DNA of 64,000 bases from Lichina pygmaea (Eukaryota; Ascomycota; Lichinomycetes; Lichinales; Lichinaceae): assembly GCA_963422465.1 (NCBI GenBank), contig OY730169.1:372001-436000 (forward strand). Reading direction: 5' to 3'. A program made the position numbers and the translations under genes. Positions 35,067 through 46,219 of this stretch are shown here, one piece after another. Numbering within the stretch: the stretch's first letter is position 1; each line of letters begins with the position of its first letter. Below the pieces are notes generated by a model, which did not search any database, had not been told where the DNA came from, and saw only the letters and a list, made by a program, of their open reading frames with translations.

Positions 35067-36359
35067 CCTGGGCTGCAAGACATGGAATAGTCTTCTCACC
35101 TGAGAAATATGAAATACTTTATTTTTCCAGAAGAAGATCAGACAATCTTCAGCTCAAGCTCAGACTGGGGAATGTGATTCTCAAACCAAAAGAAGAAGTG
35201 CGAGTACTTGGAGTGTACCTAGATGCAAAGCTCCACTGGCACAAACACCAGAGGATTATTCTTCAAAAAGCACAGAAAGCACTCTCTTCTCTTTCTAGAA
35301 CTTCCTATTCTACTTGGGGCTTTCCAGTTCACACATCATGTCTGGTGTACACTGCTATACTGAGATCTCTACTGAGCTATGCAGTGGGGATCTGGTTTAA
35401 CCCTCTAAGAAAATCCTCCAATATCTCTTCTCTTGTTTGATTTCAAAACAGATGCCTAAGACTTATTGGGGGTGCCTTCAAAGCCACTCCTTCTTTTCTA
35501 TTAGAGAGTGAGCTTTTTCTTCTACCTCTAGACCTATACTTTAAATTTCACACTGCCTGTTTTCTTTCTTCTATTCAAAACTCCCCTCTCAAATACTTTC
35601 TTGACAGTATCTTTTGCACTATTTCCAGCTATGCCTCTCTCTTGAAGAAACCTTTAAAGGAATCCTCAACTATCTCTCCTAAGTGGAAATTCACTTGGTT
35701 AAGTCAAATAACTACTAACCAGGCTAGTTCAAAGAAAGAACTACAAAAGCTCTTTACTAAAGAGTGGGAAGACCAATGGGAAGAGAAGAAAAGAAGAAGC
35801 TATCCAGGCTGGCAGACTTTCTGTCAAAAGCCACACAAAAACAATCTGAAGCTCTACAAAGAGTTACAGAAAGCTGAGGCAAGTCTGCTACTGCAAATCA
35901 GGACTGGAAGAATTGGTCTGGCAAGTTTTCTTTTCAGAGCTGGAGTTCCTGACTTCCCTACCCCACTATGTGTGTGTGGCCAAGCAGAAGAAACTGCAAA
36001 ACATATCACCTCTTCATGCTCTCTTTATTCAAGACAAAGACAACAAGTCTTTTTTAATCCCCAAGACTTCACCACTATTATTTCAAACCCAGAGCTACTA
36101 CAGAAGTTCTTGTACTGGTTTATGTTTTTGAAAAGACTAAACCAGTTTAATCTAGCTTTCAAACTCCACTATTCCCAATCCAATACCTAGATTCTCTTCT
36201 CTTACCAGAAACTTCAAGATTCCTTTTGTTACATTCCCTAGTCACACCCTGCCTTCAGTTTTTATCCCTTCAAAGGTTTTCTGAAGGAGTTCACTATTAG
36301 CTAGAAGATCTGCATGGCTGTAAAGCTACTACCAGTGTAAGAATCAAATAAAATAAAAA
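35067..36359 (+). pseudogene. L4 LINE ORF2 C-terminal part and 3' UTR
   Basis: ORF2 from just after the RT catalytic block (WAARHGIVFSPEKYEILYF) to LHYSQSNT and the stop at 36188-36190. It has an in-frame TGA at about 35438 where L1 keeps TCA, and TGG at 35776-35778 where L1 has TAG. Apart from a handful of differences the sequence matches L1, so both copies come from a recently active lineage. Confidence 0.85.
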
Positions 36360-36399
36360 ATAAATGAGTGGCTCCCATCCCATAGGTTGTAACATATTG

Positions 36400-39300
36400 T
36401 CGCACCCAAGGACATGAAAAGGATCTCCATGTTGGCTATCTGTCTCCAGACCAGCAATTGGACAGCAAGTGCTTGTTTCTTCCTTGTATCCTAGATGGGA
36501 AATTCAAGTGCAATGCTCTTATTGACTCTGGCTGTTCAGTATTTGGCTGCATTGGTGCTTCCTTTGCGCAATCTCTTCACCAAGAACCTCTCCCCTACCC
36601 ACGCACATTGCGATTGTTTGATGGCAAGACGTCACAAACCACACATCTCACCAAGACAATCATGACCACAGCATATGGCGTGCACCAGGAAGAAGTCTCT
36701 CTCTTTGTGTCTCCTGGTCTTCACTATAATGTGATTCTGAGGATGCCATGGCTCCAGAAGCACAGGCCACACATTGATTGGACAAACACCTCAATCATGT
36801 TCAAGTCAGATCACTGCTGATCTGCATGCCTCAAGTCAAACAATAGCTATCCAATCTCTTTGGATCTTGAAGCCAAGATGTCTGCTGGAAAGCCTCAGAA
36901 TCCCAAGCCCCTTTCTGCCACGCCAATCCCCATCAATGCTGCCGTATTTTCTCTCCTTGCTGCCAAGCCAGATCACCAGGTGTTCAGTGTTTCTCTGAGA
37001 GACATTGAGTAGGTGTTGAAGCCAAAGAAGTGTGTGGATTCTGCCACACTTCTCCCTGCTCAGTACCACAAGTTCCTGGACATCTTCAGCAAGGATGACA
37101 CTGACAAGCTTCCTCCTCTACGCCCAGAAGTTGACCACAAGATCAAGATGGAACCAGGAACCCAGGCACCCTCTGGACCTCTATACAGCATGAGCAGAGA
37201 AGAACTCGAAGTTCTCAAGAAGTACCTGACAGAGAACCTGAACAAGGGCTTTATTCAAGCATCTTCATCACCTGCTGCTGCACCAGTCCTCTTTATCAAG
37301 AAGCCAGAAGGTGGATTATGTTTCTGTGTAGATTACAGAGCACTCAACACCATCACCATCAAGAACTGTTACCCCCTGCCACTGATCCGGGAGATGTTGG
37401 ACCAGCTTTGCAAAGCTGTGTGGTACACTAAGCTTGACATTGTTGGTGCCTTCAACTGTATCTGGATGAAGGAAGGTGAAGAATGGAAGACTATGTTCTG
37501 TACACACTCAGGCCTCTACGAATACCTTGTCATGCCCTTTGGTCTTGCCAATACTCCAAGCATGTTCCAGAACTACATCAATGATGTTTTGGGACCTGAC
37601 ATTCTTGACGTCTTTGGCACTGTCTATGTGGATGACATTCTTGTCTACAGTCAGACACTCAAGGAAGACTGGAAGCACGTCAAGCTTGTTCTCAGTTGAC
37701 TACAAGATGCAAACCTGCAAGTTGACATCTCCAAGTGCAACTTTGAAGTGCATCAAGTCAAGTACCTTGGCCTTATCATTCAGTCTGCCACTGAAGATAG
37801 CCAACCTGGATCTGTGAGCATGGACCCAGCCAAGACTGATACCATCAAGGAGTGGAATCCTCCTGCCAGTCTCAAGGAAGTGCAGAGCTTCATTGCCTTT
37901 GCAAACTTCTACCACCAGTTCATCAAAGACTTTGCCAAGCTTGCATCCCCACTCACAGCTCTGACCAAGAAGAATGTTGCCTTCAAGTGGGACACCCCAG
38001 AGCAGTGCTTGTTTGAAAGCATCAAGAAGGTGTTCAGCACTGCACCCATCCTGCAGCACTTTGATCTGGAGAAGGAGTGTGTTGTTGAGACTGACACTTC
38101 TGACTAAGTCTCTGGTGCTGTCCTGTCACAGCCAGACCATGAAGGAGTTCTACACCCTGTTGCCTTCTTGTCACACTGCCATCTGCCAGCAGAATGCAAC
38201 TACAAGATCTACGACAAAGAGTTGCTGGCAATTGTCTGTGCCTTTGAAGAATGGTGAGCAGAGCTTGAAGAATCTCCAGAATCTGTCAAGGTGATGTCTG
38301 ATCACAAGAACTTGGAGTACTTCATGTTGTCAAAGTACCTTTCCCACTGTCAAGCCTGTTGGAGCGAGTTCTTGTCACACTTTAATTTCAAGATCAGCTA
38401 CTGTCCAGGCAGTCAGTGCAAGGCCGACACCCTCACTCGACATTCCCAAGATCTCCTGTCAGACAGTGATCCCTGTCAAGACTTCATGGAGCAAGTCGTC
38501 CTCAAGCCCAAGAATCTTGCATATTCAGAGGTTTAAGTCAAGCCCATCCAGATCCTGAGATGTTCAGAAGCTGCACTAGTTGACACTGAACCTAATGCTG
38601 CACCTCTTTCAGACATTATCCAAGCTGCCTATAACAATCTTGCTGAAGGTGATCCAGTGGCAACAGTGTCACAGATGCTAAGGGATAGTGTCAGGCACAG
38701 TCGAGAAGTGTCTTTCTCAGACTGCAGCTTGGAAAATGACTATCTCTTCTACAAGAACTGACTCTGGATCCCTGAGAACAATAAGCTATACCTACACCTG
38801 TTCCAAGAAGCCCATGACCAAGCAATAGCTGGCCACACTGGGATTGCCAAGACCCACAATCTCCTGTCTTGTTGGTACTATTGGCTAAAGATGGTGAACA
38901 TCATACAGCAGTACATCAGGAATTGTCATGTCTGCTCTTGAGCAAAGTCTGCCTGTGATCACCAAGGAGAGCTGCTGTCTCTTCCCGTGCCTCAGTAACA
39001 TTGGCAGGATCTGGCTATGGATTTCATTACTGACTTGCCCAAGTCAAGAGATACCTACTTCCCTGGTGCCAAGCACATCTGGGTTATCACTGACTGTCTC
39101 ACCAAAGAACACCACTTTGTGCCATGTGCTGAGATGACAACCTCGCATCTTGTCCAGATGTTCATCCAGTTTGTTGTCTGTACCCATGGCTTGCCCAGAA
39201 GCATTGTCTCAGACAGAGGAGGTCAGTTTGTCAGCTCATTCTGGAAAGCACTCTGTGCCCATCTTGATGTCATGCTACGACTATCCTCAGGACACCACCC

Positions 39301-40140
39301 AGAGACAGATAGTCAGACAGAACAAGAGAATCAGAAGCTTGAACACTACCTGAGATTCTATGTCAACTATCTCCAAGATGACTGGGTCCAATAGCTTCCT
39401 CTGGCAGAGTTCACACAGAACAACTCCCAGTCTGATTCCTCTGGCATGTCACTGTTCTTTGCCAACAAAGAGTTCCATCCACAGCTCAGCATCACACTCA
39501 TGAGTGAAGCCTGCAACCAAGATGCTATGGAAATCTCTGGAGAAATGACGCAGATTCTGGAACAGTTGCAAGCTGAACTCCGACTATCCCAGGAAGCTCA
39601 AGCTCACACCACCAATTTGCATCAAGTCCTGTCACTGTCCTATCAAACTGGAGATCTTGTTTGGCTGAATACCAAGAACATCAGGACACGCCACCCATGC
39701 AAAAAGCTTGACAACAAGTGGATTGGACTATTCAAGGTGTTGAAGACAATCAGACGCCGTGCCTGCCATCTGGAGCTTCCACACACTCTCAAGATCCACC
39801 CTGTCTTTCATGTTTCCCTTCTACATCTGATACCTGCTAATCCTATCCCTGGCCAATCAAATGAACACTCTGGCCCTGTCATTGGTCAAGACACAGATGA
39901 AGAGTTCCAGGTTGAAGAAATCCTTGACTCCAAGCCAGCAATGTCTTGACAGAAGTTCAAGTACCTAGTCAAATAGTCTGAATGGCCAATTGAAGATGCC
40001 ACTGAAGAGCCTATTGAGCATCTTGACAACGCCAAAGACACCATCTACAACTTCCATGAGAAATACCCAAGGAAACCACGGCCACAGAACTACACCCACG
40101 AGCGGCCTGAGGCTCACAGGAGTTCACTATGTGAAGGAGA
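36400..40140 (+). pseudogene. C pol region (protease to chromodomain-like tail)
   Basis: Fossil pol that resumes after B2. Retropepsin region 36458-36820 (LIDSGCSVFGCIGASF). Reverse transcriptase 37013-37700 (FCVDYRALN, VYVDDILVYS). RNase H about 37748-38536. Integrase about 38760-39480 (MDFITDLPKS, SSGHHPETDSQTE). Chromodomain-like end near 39900-40100 (VEEILDSKPAMS and following). It is broken in several places. Confidence 0.85.
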
Positions 40141-40147
40141 GGGGTAA

Positions 40148-40439
40148 TGTCACAGTTCTGGCCCAGTTGCATATCTGGCACAAGTCACACACCTTGCCGG
40201 GAAGTTCCATCTGCACTGTTGCCTGTTTGCTCCGCCGTTGCCTGCTTGCTCTGCTGTTGCCTGATCCCCTGCCTATAAGAACTTCTCCTGCTCCCCCAGC
40301 TTCTTCTCTTCTTCTTTTCTCTTTTCCTTCCTTGTGTTTCGTCTTGTACATCAATCCAAGTCTCAAGTCTCAAGCCAAGTCAGGTCAAGGTTACCGAATC
40401 AGTTAGGCTCGAGTTCTGCTCTACTATTGCCTCGTCACA
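40148..40439 (+). repeat. 3' LTR of C
   Basis: Starts TGTCACAGTT and ends CCTCGTCACA; 292 bp. It carries one copy of the 79-bp block that is doubled in the 5' LTR. It is followed by the target duplication TGATA and the resumption of LINE L3. Confidence 0.92.
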
Positions 40440-40444
40440 TGATA

Positions 40445-42598
40445 GACATTTGAGGTGTGTATTCTTCAACTTCAGAAGGTTGCTTCTTAGAGAGTGTCCA
40501 AATGCAAGCAGATTTGTATCATCTGCAAATCCCAGAGCAGAAACACCAGCGGAAGGAGAATATACAGTTTCATGAAGTTCAGAAATATAAAATAGAAAAA
40601 GAATAGGAGATAAAGGGGAATCTTGGGGAACTCCACAGTGAATAGGAATAGTAGAAGACTTAGAGTCATCAAACACAAGAGTGGTAGTGGTGCAGAAAGA
40701 GAGAATCCAGGAAGATAGCCAGAGAGGAATTCCTTTTCTCTCTAGGATTTGTTGGAGGATCTTAGGTAGAACTCTGTCATAGGCTCCTGAGATATCCAGA
40801 GAAAGTAGAGATACAACCATGCCTTCCTTCCAGACTTTTTCCACTTGGGAAGTTAGTAGGAAGAGTGCTGATTCAGTTGATCTTCCTTTCCTGAAGCCTA
40901 TCTGGATTTCTGGCAAAAGTCTAGCTTCTTCTACTACCTTGCTTAGCCTGGTTACTGTAATAGCTTCTATCAGCTTGCCAGTGATGTTTAGCAAAGCTAT
41001 AGGGCACCAGGCTTTAGCTTGGTTATAGCATCCTTTACCAGGTTTTCTTAGACAGACTGTCTTTACATTCTTAAACCTCTCTGGAAAGTATTCCAGTCTC
41101 CAGCATGTTGATGTGAGAATAGCCATAGCTTGGCAGAACTTGGAATCCAGAGCTTTCAGAAATCTATTTGGCAGCTTATCTTTTCCCCCTGCTGTGAAAG
41201 GTTTCTTCTTGTTCAGGATTTGTTCCACTTCTTCAGCAGTAACTTCCTGAGAGAGCTGGATCTCTGGAGTACTCTGGGAACTCTCTGTACTTGGTTCTGG
41301 AACAAGTGCTTTGGGGAAGAACTAGGCTGAGAATGCTTTTGTCTTCTCCTCAAAGGTTTTAGCTAGTCCTTCTTGAGTTTCCAAATCTAGAACCAGGGGA
41401 AGATCAGGAGTCCTGTTGGCTTTTGTCTTTCCCCACTTTGCAAGCTTCCAGAATTTTGAAGAACTGGCTAGCTTATGGACTTGTTGTCTGAAGGTAGTCT
41501 GCTTTCCCTCTTTGACTACTTTTTTCTTGTTCTTGGTTGCTTGCTCAAGGTCCTCTTGGGATGCCTGTCCTCTGAGAACTTGTCTTCTTACTCTTCTTTC
41601 CTCTCTAACCTTGTTTTAGATCTCTTGGTTCCACCAGGGAACTGAGTGACCAGATTGCTTCTGGAGCTGTGTACATTTGCTTGCCACTTCTTGGAGAAAG
41701 TTGTCCAGATACTCCAAGTACTTATCCACTTCATCTTTGTCTTGGAAGTGGGAAGGTAGCTGTAGCTTCTTACACTCTACTCTTGCAAGGTTTGAGTCCA
41801 GTGTCTTCCAGTTCCTTTCTGGCTTCCAGGTTTTCCTTGGAGGATCCAGGTCCAGGCTAGTTAGTACAGGTCTGTGGTCAGACCCATGAAAGAACTGGAG
41901 AGCCACTTTAGAGAAAATCAGAGAGTTAGAAAGAGAAGAAGAAATAAAAGACAGATCAATTGCAGAACATGGTTTTTCTGAAAGAGATCTTGCTCTGGTG
42001 GGAGTAAAAAGTGTAATAGCTAAATCCAGATTTAAATCTTTCATTAGACCTTAGAACTTGTTTGCAGTCTCAGAGTACAGTCTTCTTTTCTTTGACCAGT
42101 CTGGGTGGTGGAGGTTTGAATCTGTGAGAAGAATATGTTGTCCTTGTACTTGTAAAGCATTTTGAAGTAAACAGAGGAGAGCTTCTGATACCTCTGTATA
42201 GTTTTCTTGACTTGATAGGGTAAAGTAAAGATTATGCACCCAAAGAGAAGTAGAAGACTTTTCCAAGTAGATTTCAAGAGAAACAAAGTCTTTACTCCAG
42301 AAAGTAGGATGAAGAGAAGAGAGTTTCAGGTTTTTATTAATAAGAAAAAGTGTTCTACCAATCTCTGAACAGTAAAGAGGAAGAAAAGAAGAGAAAACAG
42401 TAGAGGTACTTGTCTCCAGGTGGGGGTTTTTCCAGGGTTCTTGAAGTGCAATAATGTCCACCTCTTGAAGAGCTGAGGTTGCTAGAAGTAGCTCTTGGAC
42501 TGATTGGCTTTTTTGCACATTATACTGGAGAAGTGTGAGCTTTGAGTCTTTCACGTAGACATCTCATCTTCAAAGATCTTGAAAGGGTTGGCTGATAC
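40445..42598 (-). pseudogene. L3 ORF2, endonuclease and RT half
   Basis: ORF2 starts at ATG 42554 (MKDSKLTLLQYN, the same start as L1). The APE-type endonuclease reads to about 41900. The RT reads in 41228-40445, with CPIALLNITGK, QIGFRKGRSTES, LDISGAYDRV and GFADDTNLLAF before the C junction. In-frame stops at 42051-42053 and about 41616 both sit where L1 has CAA, so they are C-to-T changes at CpA. Other breaks lie between 41600 and 41230. Confidence 0.82.
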
Positions 42599-42927
42599 TT
42601 TTCCCTTATTATTTGTTGATCTTGCCCCAAAACATGGTTGTAAGTGATTAGCTAGGAGAATGGACATCTGGTGTTCATTAGCTAAGGGGGTTTTTTTTGA
42701 AATCATTCAACAGGTGTATTTGCTTCGTACGATGGACGATATACGAAGGCTACTTCTAGAAAACCACAGAGGTGGATGCGTGAGACAAGGACTGCGTCCT
42801 AGCTGGAGGTCCATCTCCACGATAGCACAGCTGGATGTGTAATCTGGGCCCAGGGACACTGGCGGAAAGTACGTTACTTCGGTCCCTCTGATATCCATGT
42901 CCATGTCCATACGCCGACGCTCGTTCG
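42599..42927. other. Host spacer between L3 and TIM21
   Basis: About 330 bp of host sequence between the 5' end of L3 and the TIM21 stop codon. It should contain the TIM21 3' UTR. I see no gene, repeat or clear terminator in it. Confidence 0.6.
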
Positions 42928-44000
42928 TCAACTCCATCGCACGCCAAACATTTTAAAGCCATCTCTGTCCTTTTTCCCGGTTGCTGTGGTTGTCGGTGGA
43001 GAGGCCGGTCGTCTTTCGAGATAGAGCCGAGGTCGACCTGCGATGTCGAGCGCCAGATACTTGTATTCGAAGTCGTCGGTGCCAGGGCCCTTGATCAGAT
43101 GGATCCTGACGACGCCCTTGTTTCGTGGTCCTTCTACCTGTGTCGTCGAGAGTGAGGTGTGAGCCCCCGCGCATCTGGTCGGGGTGTGTTGGGCGCCGAT
43201 GGAGGTGGGTTGGGGAAAAAGAGGAATGAGAGGGAAGGGAGAGGACATGATTGAGTCGTCACAACTCATGGATGCTTGATATCTGGCGACGCCGTCTGAC
43301 TTTGAGTGTACAGGTGTGTTCATGAGGGTGCAAGTGCGTAAAGAAGGATGATGTAACTGACATGAAAATGCATCACCAGGTTTTGCACGCCGGTAGGATC
43401 GCGGTATGTCTTCGAGCTACAGCGGCACATGTGGTGTTGAACCAATTAGCCAAGCGTCGACTTGGGATTCGAACAGAGGACGGCCTCGCAATGTCAAAGT
43501 CCGAAGAGACTTCCTTACGCGAGCGGTCTGTTCCGCGCCCATCGACTGCTTGTCGGCTCGCCGTATGCCTTGATCTTGTTGGCGGGGCCCAGCAGCTCGA
43601 CGCATCGGGCGTCTTTCTTGATCCTGTCCACGGCGCGGTTGAAGTACGCCGTCTTGCTGTCCGGCGCAAAGACATCGAAGAAGAGAACCGTCAAGACGGT
43701 GCCCTGTACGAGCTGGCATCAGTCCCTTGCGTGCGGGTTGTAGATGCGAGCTGGTCCAGCCCCGGAACAGTAACTTACCGTAAGAAGAGCTCCGGCGACA
43801 ACGACAAAGAGGTTGAACGACTGCTGCGTCGTCCGCGCAGCCTTCTCCTTCCTGGTCAGATCGCTCCAGCGGACGCGACCATCGTCGCCCAAGACGGTGA
43901 CTTCCTTTCTCAACGGCCCGCTGCCGCGGCCGGAACTGCTGTTCGCCGTCGCGTACTTCCGCGCCTTGCACCTATGACAGCGTTGGAGCAGTGGTAACAT
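42928..44000 (-). CDS. TIM21: TIM21, mitochondrial inner membrane import subunit
   Basis: Subunit of the TIM23 presequence translocase, which couples it to the outer-membrane TOM complex and to the respiratory chain. Exons, minus strand: 44000-43779, 43703-43519, 43416-43362 and 43137-42928. All introns are GT-AG and the phases fit, giving 223 residues. The N-terminus MLPLLQRCHRCKARKYA is a basic mitochondrial presequence. KEVTVLGDDGRVRWSDL and EKAARTTQQSFN are TIM21 hallmarks. A membrane span follows (about residues 56-82), then the intermembrane-space domain with FAPDSKTAYFNRAVDRIKKD, LVMHFHVEGPRNKGVV, FEYKYLALD and FKMFGVRW near the end. An upstream in-frame ATG at 44072 would add 24 residues. 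I prefer 44000 because it opens on the presequence. Divergent from the ArfGAP gene. Confidence 0.9.
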
Positions 44001-44430
44001 GGTACGTCTTGCATCACCGGGATGCCGCCGTCCGTTCAGTGCGCCGTAGCGACTTCGGAGTAGCAAAGACATGATTTCAAGGACGAGTCATGTCTTGGAG
44101 GCCGTTGAAGCATCTTCATCATAGTCGGTCGTTGTCATCCACATTGTTACTCAACTTCATCGCAGCGAGATGCGGGACGGCGCAGTTGGCACGAATAACC
44201 CACCCAAGTCCACCCGCCCCTGCCGCTCGGGGCTACCGGTGCCGTACGGTATAATTTAATTGTTTACTCCCGCCACGTCGCCGTACGAAGATCCACCATC
44301 GTGGCCGCTGAGGGGGGTGCAACACCATTCTTCACCTTATAGCAGCCGGAGTCCAGGACCCTTCCTAGACTACAGTACTACCGTTCCTTCCACAGACTGT
44401 CGTGCCCTGTCATAGATCCCACCAGACAAG
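44001..44430. promoter_or_regulatory. Divergent promoter region TIM21/GLO3
   Basis: 430 bp between two divergently read housekeeping genes. It must hold both promoters. GGTATAATTTAA near 44248 is the only TATA-like word I see. C/T-rich stretches occur before the GLO3 start. Confidence 0.4.
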
Positions 44431-46219
44431 ATGAGTCTCGCATCAAAGTCCCAATCCCTCAAGATCTTCGAGAGGGTCAAGTCCAAGTCGTCGAATAAAG
44501 TACGCGCTGTTGTCAAGCATGGAACGTGGCGAAGACAGGCTGACCGCCCGCGAACAGGTATGCTTCGATTGCGGCACGAAGAACCCAACCTGGGCATCGG
44601 TGCCCTTTGGCATCTATCTCTGCCTCGACTGCTCGGCCAAGCACCGCAACCTCGGCGTGCACATCTCCTTCGTGCGATCGACGAACCTTGACCGTAAGCG
44701 GAGCCCTCCCTTTCGACCGAACTGGTTCGGTGCGGACTGGCTCATCTCTGGCGCAGAATGGCAATGGGATCAACTACGGATCATGAAAGTCGGCGGTAAC
44801 GAGTCGGCCACCAAGTTCTTCCAGTCCCATGGCGGATCGGCCGCGCTGGCGAGCAAAGATCCCAAGGTCAAATACGAATCCAGCGCGGCTGCCAAGTACA
44901 AGGAGGAGCTCAAGCGGAGGGCGGCTGCCGATGCGGAAGAGTGGGTTGTCTGAGGGAGACGTACGACTTGGTGGCCCGCTGACGGTTCGATGTAGCTACC
45001 CTGATCAGGTGGTCATCACGGACGCCGTCATCCCTGCACCTGAAGACGGAACAGCGACTCCGTCTGGAGATGCGGATGACGACTTCTTCGCTTCCTGGGA
45101 CAAGCCGGCAATCAAACGCCCTACGCCTCCAACTTCGCGGACGGTGACTCCTCCTGTCGTTGGCCGAAACAGCCCGTCGAACCTCAGTGCCAACGCCAAC
45201 GGCAACGCGAATGCTCGGCCCAAGTCTCCGCTAGCGGCGACGGAGAATGCTTCGAGCGCGGAAGCGCCGCCCGCGACTCGCACCACGTCCTCGTCTGCCA
45301 TCCGCAAATCCGCAGCTGCCGGTGGCCCGCGGAGGGCGAACGTCCTCGGCGCGAAACGAGCGCCGAAACTCGGAGCCAAGAAGGTGACTGGTGCCGAGGC
45401 GATCGACTTTGAAGAGGCCGAGAGAAAAGCGCGGGAGGAGGCCGAACGAGCCGAGAAGCTCGGCTACAACCCTGACGCTGAGGCTGCCGAGACCGAGGCA
45501 GACCCGAAATCCACAGAGGCTGCCGACGAGACGTCCGAAATCGCGACCCCGAAGCCCATCAGCCCGAAGAAGGCGGCGGTTGGAGTGACCCCAGCACGGG
45601 AGCGCAGCGGCAGCGACATCGAACGTCTGGGCATGGGCATCGGACGCTTGGGCTTTGGACAGGTCGGCGCTGGTAAATCCGCAACGGCACCGCCAGCGCC
45701 GACGGCGAAGAAGCTCGGATTTGGCGCCACAGGCCAGAAGAAGGCCGGGGCCGACGGAGATGACGATGACGACGAGAACAGTTATGCGCGCAAGAAGTTC
45801 GCCGGCCAGAAGGGCATCTCCAGCGACGAGTACTTTGGTCGCGACACGTACGACCCGTCGGCCAAAGCCGAGGCGCGCTCCCGGCTGCAGAACTTCGAAG
45901 GCTCGACCTCCATCTCGAGCAACGCTTACTTCGGCCGGTCCGAGGACGACCACGCCGGCGCGGACGAGTACGGCGGGTACGGGGACATCGAGTCGGCGGC
46001 CCGGGACGTCGTTCGAAGATTTGGCGTCACAGCCGGAGACGACCTCGAGCACCTCAGGGATACGCTCGGCGAGGGAGCAAGCAAACTGCAGAGTACGTCT
46101 ATCGCTTTGATCGATGGATCGAATGTCCTTTTGCGTTGTTTGGCGCTGGCACAAGAAGAGTGATGCATGCTGACTCGATCTCGTCTCTAGATGCCATTCG
46201 GAACTACCTTCGGGGCTGA
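44431..46219 (+). CDS. GLO3: ArfGAP of the GLO3 (ArfGAP2/3) type
   Basis: GTPase-activating protein for Arf that acts with COPI coats in Golgi-to-ER transport. Exons: 44431-44499, 44558-44693, 44757-44940, 44996-46092 and 46191-46219; 504 residues, phases consistent. The zinc finger is CX2CX16CX2C (Cys25, 28, 45, 48) with the catalytic arginine at Arg53 ([14 protein letters not shown]). [18 protein letters not shown] and the [13 protein letters not shown] block follow. The middle is Ala/Pro/Lys-rich and low in complexity. Near the C-terminus come [16 protein letters not shown] and [15 protein letters not shown], the GLO3 motif repeats that separate this type from GCS1, and the tail ends NAIRNYLRG. 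The third intron uses the donor GTGGGT, weaker than the others. TIM21 lies divergently upstream. Confidence 0.92.

Larger units (their letters stand above)
33943..36359 (+). mobile_element. L4: chimeric LINE insertion
   Basis: A 2.4-kb insertion in the B2 5' LTR. It is flanked by a 14-bp duplication (ATAAATAAGTGGCT at 33929-33942 and ATAAATGAGTGGCT at 36360-36373, one transition apart). The right 1.3 kb (35067-36359) is a LINE 3' end nearly identical to L1 16217-17515, including the AATAAA-type tail. The left 1.1 kb is unrelated and GC-richer. Because one duplication encloses both halves, the chimera most simply integrated in one event, as expected from template switching during LINE reverse transcription. 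Confidence 0.8.
21082..36394 (-). mobile_element. Ty3/gypsy family B, copy B2 (fossil, split by A2 and L4)
   Basis: Second copy of family B, inserted in element C. The flanks are TATCG (21077-21081) and TATTG (36395-36399), a 5-bp duplication with one later C-to-T change. Its 3' LTR is 21082-21681. Its 5' LTR is 33364-33942 plus 36374-36394, split by L4. A2 lies in its gag-protease spacer. The layout is as in B1. It is much more decayed than B1 by transitions at CG sites, except for one tract around 24480-24800 that is identical to B1. It is broken in many places. Confidence 0.92.
33364..36394 (-). repeat. 5' LTR of B2, split by L4
   Basis: The LTR runs 33364-33942, is interrupted by L4 at 33943-36359, and resumes at 36374 after the duplicated target. 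Its own length is 600 bp, equal to the 3' LTR, with four tandem units. The break lies beside the TATAAAT block. Confidence 0.9.
19664..40439 (+). mobile_element. Ty3/gypsy family C (fossil, split by B2)
   Basis: A plus-strand Ty3/gypsy element inserted in L3 with target duplication TGATA (19659-19663 and 40440-40444). The parts are 5' LTR, gag with a CCHC knuckle (20054-21076), then B2 (21082-36394), then protease, RT, RNase H, integrase and a chromodomain-like tail (36400-40140), and 3' LTR. Its own length without B2 is about 5.5 kb. It carries no antisense frame like that of families A and B that I can see. It is broken in many places. The LTRs differ by a few percent, mainly transitions. 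Confidence 0.92.
18208..42598 (-). mobile_element. LINE L3, minus strand, split by element C and by a SINE
   Basis: An old Tad1-like LINE whose surviving pieces are 40445-42598 (endonuclease and RT), 18892-19663 (end of RT) and 18208-18432 (C-terminal Cys/His region). Element C sits between the first two pieces with a TGATA duplication. The 5' end at about 42598 lies about 45 bp upstream of the ORF2 start, so ORF1 is absent and the copy is 5'-truncated. The 3' end is missing because L2's tail abuts it at 18207. The missing end may lie left of this window, because L2 and everything in it may have inserted into L3. Confidence 0.82.

Noticed and set aside
43417-43518. tRNA-like B box GTTCGAATCCC on the minus strand in TIM21 intron 2
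   Set aside because: No A box at the right distance and no acceptor or anticodon stem can be drawn; it lies in a well-defined GT-AG intron.
45231-46154. A 307-codon minus-strand frame opposite GLO3
   Set aside because: A shadow of the GC-rich, Ala-rich GLO3 exon 4; no features of its own.
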